Shown in pieces: positions 9,922 through 22,167 of a stretch of DNA of 64,000 nucleotides. The notes under the pieces are model-generated. The model ran no database searches, had not been told where the DNA came from, and saw only the letters and a program-made list of their open reading frames with translations. The DNA comes from Sipunculus nudus (Eukaryota; Annelida; Sipuncula; Golfingiida; Sipunculidae), in NCBI GenBank assembly GCA_026874595.1, contig CM049314.1, positions 68,444,300-68,508,299 on the forward strand, read 5' to 3'. The position numbers and the translations under genes were made by a program. Each line of letters begins with the position of its first letter. Position 1 is the first letter of the stretch.

Positions 9922-10380
9922 TTAAAGAGGTCCAATCACCTTTCTGACCTTTATAAACTAAAGCTAATTCCTTGGAGTTATGATAAAAACAGGCTGGGAA
10001 AACAGGCTGCTTGTTTTGTTTTTATCAATGTGTTTATAATATGTGGGGGCTGCCAAAATAATTTAAACAAAATCAACATGGGCATCTGGCAGCAAGACAG
10101 ATAAGCCAGAGCTTTGTAAATGAGGTTTTGCAACAAGTGACCTTTCTACCTCCATATATATGCAACCTATCACCTTAGTCTACATGTTTTTTTCCCTTTT
10201 GTCAACAGAAGCTGAGTTCATAAAAACTCTGTTGAATAACAAGTTCATACATCCTTCACGGAGGCATATTATATGAACTTTTCACAACCAGAATTACCCT
10301 TATATCATTAATATATACACAGAGAAAGCCAGAAATCATATAAATTCTTTTTCAAATGGTAGGTGAATGGGCACCTTTAA
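9922..10380 (+). mobile_element. TTAA-flanked MITE, copy 2 (459 bp)
   Basis: Ends are TTAAAGAGGTCCAATCACC and, inverted, TTAAAGGTGCCCATTCACC, giving imperfect terminal inverted repeats with TTAA at both edges. The interior matches copies at 5378-5836 (opposite strand), 14878-15259 and 21688-22167. Non-coding. Confidence 0.65.
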
Positions 10381-11154
10381 TGAAAATGTAATATACAAGT
10401 ACAGTATAATGCAAACTAATACATATAAAACTCATACTTAAGATGCAGTGAACAAAGTTTAATGGCAGGGACCAGTATAGACTGAGTTTTTTAATCATCC
10501 GGCCTACTGTCCGTGCTGTGTTAACTCCTCTTTTGAGATGCCCTCGATGTTTTGACAGCGTAGTAGCAGCAAACTGCACTGTAATGGCCTTACACGTGAT
10601 AGGAAAATCTAACATAATTGTGATGTTTTGGAGTCTACCACCCCTGGATTCTGGGGTGTTAGTGTATGAACACGTCTGTTATTGTAAGTTCATCGCTGTC
10701 AAAACAATTACCTGTCCAAGCAGCATGGTATACTTGTAATGGTCTCATACCGGTCGGTAATTATTGTCTGTGGCCTCCAGGTTTGCTGTCGTTATTATGA
10801 GGCATCATTATTTCCAGGCTATCACCGCTGCCCACGCTATGGTGTTATATACTAATAATGTCATTTATAGCTTTAAAGTCAGTGTTCTAGGAATGTGGCT
10901 CCCTCTGCTGGGAAAGACATGTAACTAAGTCAAGAGTATTAAGCAGAAATAAAATTGTTTAATCAATAAATGAAAATTAAAAAAAATTACGAGACTGTGT
11001 GATATTTAAAATTTTAAATTTATAAATTAATATAATATTTATATCATGAGTCTAGCTATGAAAGAACTTATTCTCAAGCGCAGAGTGATTTAATGATTTG
11101 TACTAAAATAATTAGGATGCATGTATTGTATGAAATTACCAAATTTGTTTTTCA

Positions 11155-11520
11155 TGTCACCATCTTTGTCATCATCATAATTATCATATCTATCATCTTC
11201 ATCATCAAAACATAACTGCTGTTATCATCAGCTGTAATCATCATAACCTTTCTCACCAATATCACCATCACCTTTAGTAACAACACAATATACATCTGGA
11301 CAGCATATATTATACACTGTCATCTTCATCATCATATTTTCATTGTCATTATCATCATCATCACTTACACAGAATAATCTTTGTCACTAACCATCATTAT
11401 CCTTATAATCATTACATATAACCATTCTTGTGTCATTACATATCATCTTCGCCTCTTTCATCATCAGTTGATCATTATCATTATCTATGTAATCAGCACA
11501 TCAACAACACTATCACCACT
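11155..11520. repeat. Degenerate TCA/ATC trinucleotide tract
   Basis: Repeated ATCATC, TCATCATCA and CACCATCA words over about 365 bp, heavily interrupted. This is an old decayed microsatellite. Confidence 0.7.
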
Positions 11521-11945
11521 ATATTTGAATGAACATGATGCATATAAAAAATTGCGGTCTGTACATGGTACGGTTAATAGAACACCTTTCTTTGTATGCT
11601 GACAGTGTACTGCTATTTGCAGTGGTTCGATCAACATAAGATATTTTCACAAATCATTTCATGCTAAAGTATAGAAAATAAGTTTTTCAAAGTAACCTAC
11701 AAAAAACTGCTGTTCATGAGTAATTTTCAGTCCCAGGCACCCAATTAAGTTAACTGTACATAGATAATGATCAGGATCCAAAATCATTATCCCACATGCA
11801 TACTAATGTGCATTATTATACATGGTCCTTCAGTCTTTCATAACTACATGGGTTATTATCATCAAAATTCTTGATGATGGCCGTACCTATAGGAATAACA
11901 GATTAAACAGGAATCTTTTGTTCTGCAGGAAATATGGAATTTATA

Positions 11946-12055
11946 CATGTGTTAAAATATGTAATATTATACATTTGTGTTTAAATATGTAATATTATAC
12001 ATTTATGTTTAAATATGTAATATTATACATCTGTGTTTAAATATGTAATATGTGA
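11946..12055. repeat. Minisatellite, unit 28 bp, about 4 copies
   Basis: Near-identical direct copies of a unit centred on TTTAAATATGTAATATTATA. Copies differ at one or two positions (for example CATTTGTG, CATTTATG, CATCTGTG). Confidence 0.85.
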
Positions 12056-13554
12056 ACTGAAAAATGTTTCTACTAATTTGTTTTAAGCCCCACAGGATAC
12101 CTTGCACAAAATATCCTGTGACAATAAAGTTTAATATGAGAACATTTAATAAAGGATTTGGCAAACTATATACACTTAATTTACACAAAGCTGCACAGCT
12201 AATTAAAATTTATTTATTATAATTTGAATTTTTAAATTAATATCAATCCATGACCAAAAATGTCAATGTTAAATAGAAGACTACCATCCCAGAAACTTAA
12301 TATATCATACTGATTTCATATAAACTAAGAAATGGGATAATACAGCGAGACCGCATGCTTCAATAATATCCCAGTGCACTATAAACAGAAAAAAAATCCA
12401 ATACAAGACCATATTTTGGATATAAAGAACAGACTGCAATTTGGATCCTATGACTTATTCAAATTTTATACAATGCTGCTTTATAAATTAGGAGATTGAA
12501 CTTAGAGTGAAAATGTAATAAAGAAATGCCTAAAGTCTAAACCTCATTAACAAACACTAAACTTTTCAAAGAGAGATTACATTTGAGATAATTAAGCAAT
12601 AGACAATGCATGACTGACCTTTTTTTGAAGAAATACCTTGAAACTATACAGTATGAGCAATATTACCTTCAATACAAAAGTCAGCATGGGACCATATTTT
12701 GCTTCTGACACCATATTTTGGAGATTTGGCTAAGCCTTTTACAAGTGATCACAGGTTCTGACCATCAACAGTCTAGAATCAATATTTATTCTCTGGGGCA
12801 AGAAAACCAGATCACCATTTTCACTATAGCAACACCATGTTAGAAGAGCGAGAGCCACAAGATAACATCTGATCTCCGATGGACTAGACCCGATTTGCGT
12901 CAGATGGAAGTCTGGTTTTGGCGATTCATGTGGACGTCCCATATTCCTGCCGTGACTTGAGCCTAAGAGTGCCAGGCGGCCTTGTGATTTACTGTAATTC
13001 GCCAGAATCACGCAGAAAGGAACTAGTCTGCGAGCTCTTTGACTGTATTTGGAACCAGTCATTTTGGCTGCATGGCTTTGGTCATGCAAGTCTACTGGCA
13101 GAAAATGTCTAGGTCTCTCCCCATACTCAGAAATGTTGTTTATTACCAGAAATGTTAATATTTTTTTTTCTCTGAAATATGTGCCATTTTTGTTACTGTC
13201 AAACTATACATGTAAATTTTTTCTTTTGTAAAATATATGCCTTTTTTCCCAAATATACAAATTTTTTAATATGTTCTCTTCCAATGAAAATTATACACAT
13301 GTCAATATTTTTCTTTTTTTTTTTTAATATGATTTTTTCTCCCAAAGTACAAGCATTTTAACATATTCTCTTTACAAAGTGTAAATATTTTCTCAAATCT
13401 ATTTGATTAATTTCCCTTGTACATGGCAGATTTTACATTCTTACAATTACAATTCAGTATCTGCTTTCCAGGAAATAATATAAATGTCACTTATATTCTG
13501 ATAAGTTTATATTTCAATATTGTTCCTGATATGATAATTTAGCTTTCACAAGTA

Positions 13555-13705
13555 ATATCCGAAAAATATAGGAGTTTAATAGTAATTTTCAATCTTTTAA
13601 TATAGGAGTTTACAGAAATTTTCAAACAATATTATATCATAAAAATATAGGAGTTAATAGGAATTTTCAATCAATATAATATTGGAAAAATATAGGAGTT
13701 TTCAC
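13555..13705. repeat. Diverged tandem repeat with AAATATAGGAGTTT core
   Basis: The core AATATAGGAGTT followed by AATTTTCAA recurs four times at 40-60-bp spacing. A diverged minisatellite. Confidence 0.6.
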
Positions 13706-14877
13706 TGCAATATCATGGTTTATGGTAAATAAACATTGACGCTCTATTCTCCAGGCAGCTCATAATTAGATCTGTTTATAATTAGATAAGATGGCTATAC
13801 TTGGATTGCCTGCACCACTTGCATGCATGGTCAGTTTTATAAAAGACAGCAAGATTTCAACAAAAATATATATTTATAGAGCAATATTCATAAAATAATA
13901 AAGGATATATCAGAAACATGACTGTGCTGTGAAATAATATAGAAAATTATAGGAGACAATTTGATCATAGTAAAATAAAGGAAATACAGGAGCGAGGGGG
14001 AGCCTGAAGGGATTATATTATGTATTTTCTGTTATATTACAGTACAGCAGCATCTGGCATGGAAAGTTACTGCTGCGGTAGCCATGTACTGTAAAAGGTA
14101 GATGTAATACACATGTAGTGTAGGTAGTTAACACAACCAGAACTGACAAGACAATCCACTCCACAGAAGAGGTGAAGTCTAAGCTAGATGGCCTGTCCAA
14201 TTGAGTCTTTTTCTTCCAAGTGCAGCAGACATTGACTGGGGGAGTCTGTAGTATAAATACAGAAGGATCACTGTCGCAGACAATTACAGAAGAATTTACG
14301 GAACTCTTATTTGCAAAAGAGGTTAATACACCATGGCAGTAGCCTGGTCAACTTGTCTACAAACTAATTACCTACATGCCAATGGCCGGGAGTCATAACT
14401 GCTACATCCATTTTCTCTGGTATTCCTAGCAGTTGAGATAATTCGGTTCTTCTGTGAAACATGCCAAGCATACTAGAAAAGCCATCATATATCTTATATT
14501 GTCGATAATATAATCTCAATATTGCTATCCTATACAACAATATAATTCACTATTTGAAAAGTTTATAGTGCATGAAAAAAATATAATTGCTATGGAGTTA
14601 TAAATATTGCATCTGTGATCTGCATATGTTTCATCATGTATTTGGTAAACAAATGCAAATTTAACTGACTACAGGTAAAACCAGAAATTAGAGGTTGTTA
14701 AGCAGAGTGCATATACCTCAGCAAAGGGAAAATGATTAGGCTGGAGAAGAGAAAACAATTTATCCAATATATTTTGAAGTGATGTCACTCTAAAATTGTG
14801 TGAAAAAAAGTATAATATCTCTTAACAAACATTAAGAGCACAAAGAGTACATAATACACCTGTCATATATATATGCC

Positions 14878-15259
14878 TTAATTGTGGCCTCTGACCTCAT
14901 ATGCATGGGTTTTTGCCCAGAATTTAATTCAGGTGAGAAACTAAATGTAAATATTGATAATAAGTTTAGGGCCTGCCAAAATAATCCACAAGCACACATT
15001 CAACAAGGACATCTGGTGATTAGTGAAATGAACAAGTGTTTTGTAAAGAGAATTTTGCAACTGGTCACCTTTCACCTTCCCAGCATATGCAACCAAACAC
15101 CTTAGGTTACATGTTTTTTATCTGTTTGTCTACAACTTGTAGACAAACAAGCTCAATTATCCATCACAGAGATGTTATAAGAACTTGTCTTAACCTGTAT
15201 TACCCGAGTTCATTAAAATGTATGCAAAGTAAGCCAAAAATCTACATAGCTGGCTTTAA
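14878..15259 (+). mobile_element. TTAA-flanked MITE, copy 3 (diverged, 382 bp)
   Basis: Starts TTAATTGTGGCC and ends GGCTTTAA. The interior shares GCCTGCCAAAATAATCC, the GAGAATTTTGCAAC block and CACCTTAGGTTACATGTTTTTT with the other copies. It is shorter than the 459-bp copies, so it is internally deleted. Confidence 0.5.
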
Positions 15260-18200
15260 CAAGCAAGTTCCAGGAATTTATGTCCCCCACTAGCAACACC
15301 TGTTGGTGATTAGTGACACTTAAAATGCTGATTCATCATATCAACAATGAAAGATCTTATTGTATTATTATCTTATCAGACAGACACACCAAAACCAATC
15401 CCATCCATGGTAAACATGAAGGCAATCACTGACCCAAATTTAAATAAAATGGGATAAAATTTTTAGGAAAGTTATCACACAGATATGAAAACCCGACGGA
15501 CGGACAGACAAAAGTATGGACAGACAGAAAGATCAACAGACTAACCCAAATCAATGTCCCCGTGTTGAGGAAGCTGGGGAAAAAAATGTACTGAGCAATT
15601 CTGCAGATAAAAATAACTAACTGTTCCTTCTACATGATTCTATATTCCCATTCCTGAGGTAGCTGCAATTCATCCAGCTTGGTGCTTGGAATACTCAAAA
15701 TCCACTTGGGGAGAAATATACAAACATTTCTATTCCAGCAGTAACTTAATCTGAATATTCGTACTGTACTACCCCGCCAAGCAGCAGGTTGCAGGATACA
15801 AAACATCCAGTTTCTTTTTATTGAACCTGAGTTTCTTTCCTTTATAACATCTTGTATTCAGGGTCCCGTTTCTCCAAGAACTCATTAATGATATAGGTTC
15901 CAGATTGCAGCAGTGTCCCATGACAGCTGTAGACAGGTGTCTCCTTGAGAAACTACACTAACTGCTGCCTATTTTTCGCTAAAACAAGAAGAAGAGCATG
16001 ATGCTCCAGATGAAGGGGATTTTTTGACACCTGCACAAAATGTGAGCAGCCTTGGAGCAAATATCCCTGCAAACCACAGACTTTTATAGTAACCAATTTC
16101 ACCACCAGATATCAGCACCCTATCAAAAGCTCCAGGCAGTTCTGTAGATGTACAAATAAGCTTACAATAAAGATGAAGACAGTGCCCGAGTAACTGTTGA
16201 AATGGCTGATACGAGGCCAAGCAGCAGCTCAATCAGCAATATTAAATTGGATATAATCATTGGCTTTTTATTTATTTTTGTTAAGGAGACAATTTAGAAA
16301 TGATTGAGTTAGAGGTGAAATAATCTGAGCTATAATTTTGCAGATGCCAAGACAAGCACTTAGTGTCCAAGATGCAATATATCCAGGACAGCTCCAGATC
16401 TTCTGCACTGATGATAAACTAGAAATCAGACAAGCCAGCAGAGCAACAGCACCCATGACAAACACAGTGAGCACCCAAGCCTGAGCATCCTGATCACCAG
16501 TATTCAGATGGTTTAGCACTTGTCTAGAACTCTCATCACAAATCTTTATTATCATCCTATAGAAAAATGTATAAATATTCAATATTTCTCCTCATTGATA
16601 ACTGGATATTGACACTTGGATCCCTTTTTTTACACTAGTGTACAGGAGTAAGCTAATGATTTCAGTACATACTTTGACAGGTACCATATTTCATTTCAAA
16701 GTGAAGACACTATTTTTTGTGTAAATTCAACATGCTTTGTTTGTGATAAGGTCCCTTTAATCTCAAAAGGGATGGACAGGAACAGATCACATAAAAAGAC
16801 AATTGAGTTTTTTAAGCAAGATATGTTTTACCTCCCTGCAGTTCTACCATTAACTCCAATAACCGAAACAAACAAGAATTCTTGATAGTAATCAAACAAA
16901 ATATCCTAATCAAGAAAAATACAACCTCTATACAAGCCAGTTATCAATATATATGTGATATTGCTGGGAGATATATGATCACTATATATTAGCAACTTCC
17001 AGTAATAAAGAAAAAATGACCTCTATCCAAGACATTTATTGATATATATGGGATCATGCTCAAGGGATATATATATTCTCATTAAATGTAACACAGAAAA
17101 AATGGCAAAGTTATCTGTTCAGATAATCTATTGGGTCAAGGAAAATGGTTACCATGGGAACAAAACAACTGATTGATAAAAAAGATTATCAAGAGGTACC
17201 ATCTACACTCATGAATATTCATGATTCAAGTTTGGTGTTCATTCTTCAAAACATTAATCCACACATGCAGCTATGAAAATTTATACAAGTAATAGAATGG
17301 AATATCAATAATATTGTTATACATAAGTACTTATATCATATTTCTTAAAATTTTACAGGAAAAAGATTATGTAAAACATAGTAAACTGAAAATATTTATG
17401 TGATGTTCTTAGAAAAAATGTTAAATTCACAGGTTAATTACACACAGTTTTAAAATTTGTTTAAGCATTCTTAAAACTCACATAAGTTCAATGTGAATAC
17501 AATTTGCATATATAAAAACTATTTTCACTGATATTAGAGAGATTCCCTGAAAGCAATTTGTTTGAAACCATTAAACAGTGCAGGACTATAAATGATAATG
17601 AAATTACTCTAGCTGATGTCAAGCTAGTATTACAAGCAAGTGGCTTATTAATAATTAATAATAATATTATTATTATTAATGATATTGGTTTTATTAATAA
17701 AATATCATATATATCATATATATATTAATTAATAATAAGGTCCTATGATAAACTTTTTTAATTCAGAAATACAAGGAAAATTGTTATATTAAGCAAATGT
17801 TTGAGAAAAATGTAAAATAGAACATAAATACCTGTATTTCCAAGAAATTAAGTCATCAGGGAAAAAATAAACAGGGGTATAATTGAATGCTGGTGTAATG
17901 ACCTACAATTTTTCCTGAAGGTTAGGGATGACGGCTAAATGCAGGTGTTAGAACGGAAAAATCAGAAGCCATGGAGTAACACACTAATGGCTCTGTGCTA
18001 TAAGCTGTCAATCATGTTGATTGACAGCTATATGGGTTCACACAGCAATGTAAGGTTTTAATACCAAGTATGACTTCATTTGGGAAGATCCTGTTATCCA
18101 AAATACCACGTAGGGCATCTGTTCACATTTTAAGAGCCTTTCCCTAAGCTGTCAGTTTCGGTCTGGCATTTCAAAAGTTTTATAGCTACATTAATTGGAC

Positions 18201-20885
18201 CTTGATGTATATACCTCTCTGATCATTACTACGCACATTGTATGAGGCATCTTTACAGACATATCCTTTGATTATCATCATAACTAAAAAAAAAATATAT
18301 TTACACAATGTTGATAAATGTCAATTTTGTTTGGCAATTTCCTATGGGTTTACAATTTTCCTATTTCAGAGAAATAGGTGCATAAAAAGTACACTCCGCT
18401 CTCACATTTTATACATTAATGACAAATACATCTATAATTGATTTCGGACAAATATTTTTCTTTAATCCAGAGCAAAATCTTAGGGTAATTTGGTATTAAA
18501 TGTAAATTTTAACTGAGAATTAGAGTGACTATGGCTATGTGATCTCAAAGTCTCTCATGTACATAATTTAGTAAAAAGTAATATACAAGGCCTGCATATA
18601 ATGAAAAATTCTTGTTTAATATAATGAAAAAAATAATAATAATAAAAAACTCTTAAAGGAAGAAAATAAGTTCTTAATTCAGTTGTGATGTTATTGTCAA
18701 AAAGAGGGTAAGACTTCAGACTTTCTTTTACAAAATTATATAAATTCTAGTGGCTATTTTGGGATCATGACAACCAGCTACTCATACAAACACATGATGT
18801 TGAATCCTGGGGATGTTATTCCATGAGTCAAAATGACCCCATCATATGTATAATGGTCAACAATTTCAAACATGGCAACACAAACAACAAGGATTTACAT
18901 ACAAAAATCAAACTGAAATCCATGCAGGCATACATCAAAAACCACCCCAGATCTAAAACTGCCCACACATTTACTCCTTTGCATATCATAATGACTTTAA
19001 AATTACAACACTATCCTGTATGATTCATATGTCAAATGTAACATTGTCAAGTCATTTAGAATATAATGTCATGTATAACAAGCAGAAAAGCAAGAAACCT
19101 GTCAAGTGAAAAATGTCTGACTCACAACATCAGTGATGTACAATACTTACCAAATTACCCAGTCATTGAGTACACAAAGAAAAGGGCAAAATATGGGGGT
19201 GTAGGACAATGTATATATGCCAGCACTCTGTCATGTTGAAATGACTTTCATAAACTTGGCTAGTTATGCATATCAATCTGAAACTTTTGTCATAATATGA
19301 ATGTCAAAATATGACCCTTTTCTTTCTCTCTACATGGTGTCCTAAGAGTTTATTGTTACCAAAACTTGTCCAGGGTTCTCACAGATTTCATTACATTTGA
19401 TGTGCATGTAATTTAAGACATGACAACCAAGGATGTTTTATGTTCATATATCACTGAAGAGCTTCTAACCTTCTTGGCACAATAAGAAAACATCTTTGTC
19501 AAAAGTGACAAACATTTTTCTTACCTAAAGTTGAAACTATCATTCAAAGATGGTATTTATTTGTTGCAGTGCTTTAGTATACTGTACCTAAGACAACCCA
19601 TGCCTGAAGTTTCAGGTTAAAGAATTCTGAATTATTTTGTTTGAGGTGATGATTTAATAAATACATATATTTCCTTAAGCATACTGAGATTCATACATGA
19701 TCCAGTATGGATTCATTTTATTATTAGTGATCCGACCAGTATATTAGTAAATCAGGATTGATATCATACTGGCTTCTGTTCAGCAAGTGTTCATGCATGT
19801 TTACTGATCTATATAAATTTTCATTTCTGAAATCTGATTAAATCTGGGTGATATTTCAAATTATCTTCATTATCAAACATTATGGTTGTAAAAATATATT
19901 TGGACACAATCAGTGGTTTCACTGATATGATATGTCACCATATATATTTTATATATATCTGGTAATATTTAAGGTGAAATATATGAATATGATATCTGAC
20001 ATTATTATTCTTCTACAATTATAATTAATATATTTAATATTAATATATTTATTATTATGAGCAAATTTAACATTTTACCTTAAGGTGTTTTAATGACTTT
20101 TTATCTCAATGATAATCAATTTATAATATGCTTTTAAAGCCAAAACCTCATCATATTATCAAAATGTAACTGGTCATAAATTAAATTCTATGATAATAAT
20201 TCCTAAACACTGATAATAGCTGCAAGGAGTTTTACTTTCTTGTTACAAAAAGAAGCAGCACCTTTATTTTTCACGAGAACAGACTGCACAGATGTGCTGT
20301 CAGCAGCAGTCAGCGTTGATTATTTCTTGTAAATACAGCCATAATAACAACCTATGTACTGAACATTACACCAGCGCTGTGTGGAACAGAATGTGGCTGA
20401 AAAACGCGCAGGATGAGGCACGGGCCCTATTTCATTCCTACAGCGGCACCTTTAGCTGCGAGAAGACTGTGGGCGAATAACCAGCTATTATGAACTATCA
20501 CGGGGAATCCTTTGTAGAAAGAAGTGCACTCAGTGACCTGTCTGCCAACATGGTGATCACCTTCTGCGCTTCTTGATTATACTCTCCAGGGGAATATGAT
20601 TTGTTATCGAGGAACCATTTCCCTGAACCAGCTGCTCTGTGGAGATGTGCTGAGCAGCAACATATAAACCCTAAAGACACTCTTCCCATCAGTCAAACCA
20701 GACAGCTCCTTATTTCATTCACTCTTATCAAGACCCACAGTTTGCTGATATCAAAAGTCACTTAATATGGATTTTGAATGATTTTTTGGGTTTATAAAAT
20801 TTTTTGGACTAGTAAATATCAGATAAAGCATTTGATTATGTACATTTAACATTACTTAAATATTTGTGAATTTAAAATTATCTGA
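15260..20885. other. Intron stretch; short ORFs but no recognised gene
   Basis: A HINE-type GACGGACGGACAGACA run lies near 15500. Two minus-strand ORFs of 87 and 104 codons (16232-15969 and 16582-16268) lie side by side in different frames; the second is hydrophobic. I cannot identify them, and no splice or start context supports them. An AT palindromic cluster lies at about 17640-17745. A less AT-rich unique block occurs at about 20240-20700. No SINE head or RNA gene was seen. Confidence 0.3.
17640..17745. repeat. AT-rich palindromic cluster
   Basis: Nested inverted repeats of TTATTAAT-type text can fold into long AT hairpins, with CTTATTAAT at the left edge and TTAATAATAAG at the right. 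It may be a small palindromic MITE or simple AT expansion. Confidence 0.45.
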
Positions 20886-21160
20886 ATTATTTGTATGGGG
20901 ATCTAATCATTCAGGTAAATTCGCAAATTAATAACTTATTTGTAAGTACTGAATTATGTTGATTTTACATAATTGATATTTTATGTGGGTCAATCCTCTA
21001 CTAAAAAGCATGAAAAAATAAACATGTTCATTATTTGTAGGGATCTAATCATGCATGTGAATTTTTGAATTTATAACTTATTTGTAAGTATTATATTATG
21101 TTGATTTCACATTATTCATATTTTGTGTAAATCAATCCTCTACTAAAAAGCATGAACAAA
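20886..21160. repeat. Direct tandem duplication, period about 142 bp, two copies
   Basis: GGATCTAATCAT, AACTTATTTGTAAGTA and TCCTCTACTAAAAAGCATGAA each occur twice at the same spacing, with many differences. An old duplication. Confidence 0.8.
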
Positions 21161-21687
21161 CTATAATTAGTATAAAATCAATACAAATTGGGCAACTTTT
21201 TGAAAATTATTCCTGTATTTAATACTTGTTACAATATTCTAGGTACAAACCACAATGAGACAAGAGGTGCTTTATATTGTGTTCATTTTATTGTTCATTT
21301 TTTACATTTTGTTGCAAATCAGCAAATTCATGGCAGCTACACTTAATGGCTGAATGAAATGTCCATATTTTTTGTAAACCTCCATACATCTTTTTATAAT
21401 GAGTTCTGAAATTTTATGAGTGAAGGGTAAAAAAACACAAACCAAAAAAAAGAAAACTGTTGATAAAAAAGAGTATATCTTTTATATCTGTAAAGGTATT
21501 GACAAAATATAAAAAAGTAGTCTTTCCTTTAAAAAAAGTATGAAGTTGCAGGTAGGATTTAAAATATTAAAAAGTCCAAGCTAAGAAGTCAATTGTCATG
21601 AAATGTTCCTCAAAATAATACATCAATACTTCACAGCAAGATCTCAACTTCTGAAATCTTGGATGCTAAACATTCTTTATGTATATC

Positions 21688-22167
21688 TTAAAGGGGCCTA
21701 TTCCAATATTTAATGTTTGTTAACTAAAGATAATTGTATGAAAGTTATTTACAAACATATATGCCTGATCATGCTGATCCCACCATATGGTCTGTCTGTA
21801 TGTTTTGTTTACACCCATCTGCTTATAAATAACATATGTTGTGGGGGGACCTGCCAAAATAATCCTAACGCTTGCAACCAGAGTTTTGCAAAATGTGTTT
21901 TGTAGCAGTGACCTTTCAACATTTGCACATATATGCAACAATTAAACCACCTTCGGTTACATGGTTTTTAATTTTTATCAATATTGGTCCATGTGCCATG
22001 TAACAGCTTTTAGATAAATATAAGCTCCTGCATCTGTTACAGATGCGTTATACAGCGTTTTGTGGAAGGGAATTACCTACATTTCATTAACATGTACCAC
22101 TTAGCAAAGTTAACAAGAAATCACATAATTCTACAGAAGAGTTAGGTGAATACATGGCTAGCTTTAA
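21688..22167 (+). mobile_element. TTAA-flanked MITE, copy 4 (480 bp)
   Basis: Starts TTAAAGGGGCCTATTCCAAT and ends GGTGAATACATGGCTAGCTTTAA. The interior shares ACCTGCCAAAATAATCC, GCAGTGACCTTTC and CACCTTCGGTTACATG with the other family members. Confidence 0.55.

Larger units (their letters stand above)
10381..14877. other. Intron stretch with simple repeats; no gene seen
   Basis: Contains a degenerate TCA/ATC tract (about 11155-11520), a 28-bp minisatellite (about 11946-12055), T-rich diverged repeats (about 13140-13420) and an ATAGGAGTTT-containing diverged repeat (about 13560-13705). Two less AT-rich unique blocks (about 10440-10930 and 12820-13110) could be regulatory. No exon or RNA gene was recognised. 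Confidence 0.35.

Noticed and set aside
15969-16582. Two adjacent minus-strand ORFs (87 and 104 codons), the second membrane-like
   Set aside because: They are in different frames and resemble nothing I know; no promoter, splice or poly(A) context. Kept only as a remark in the region entry.
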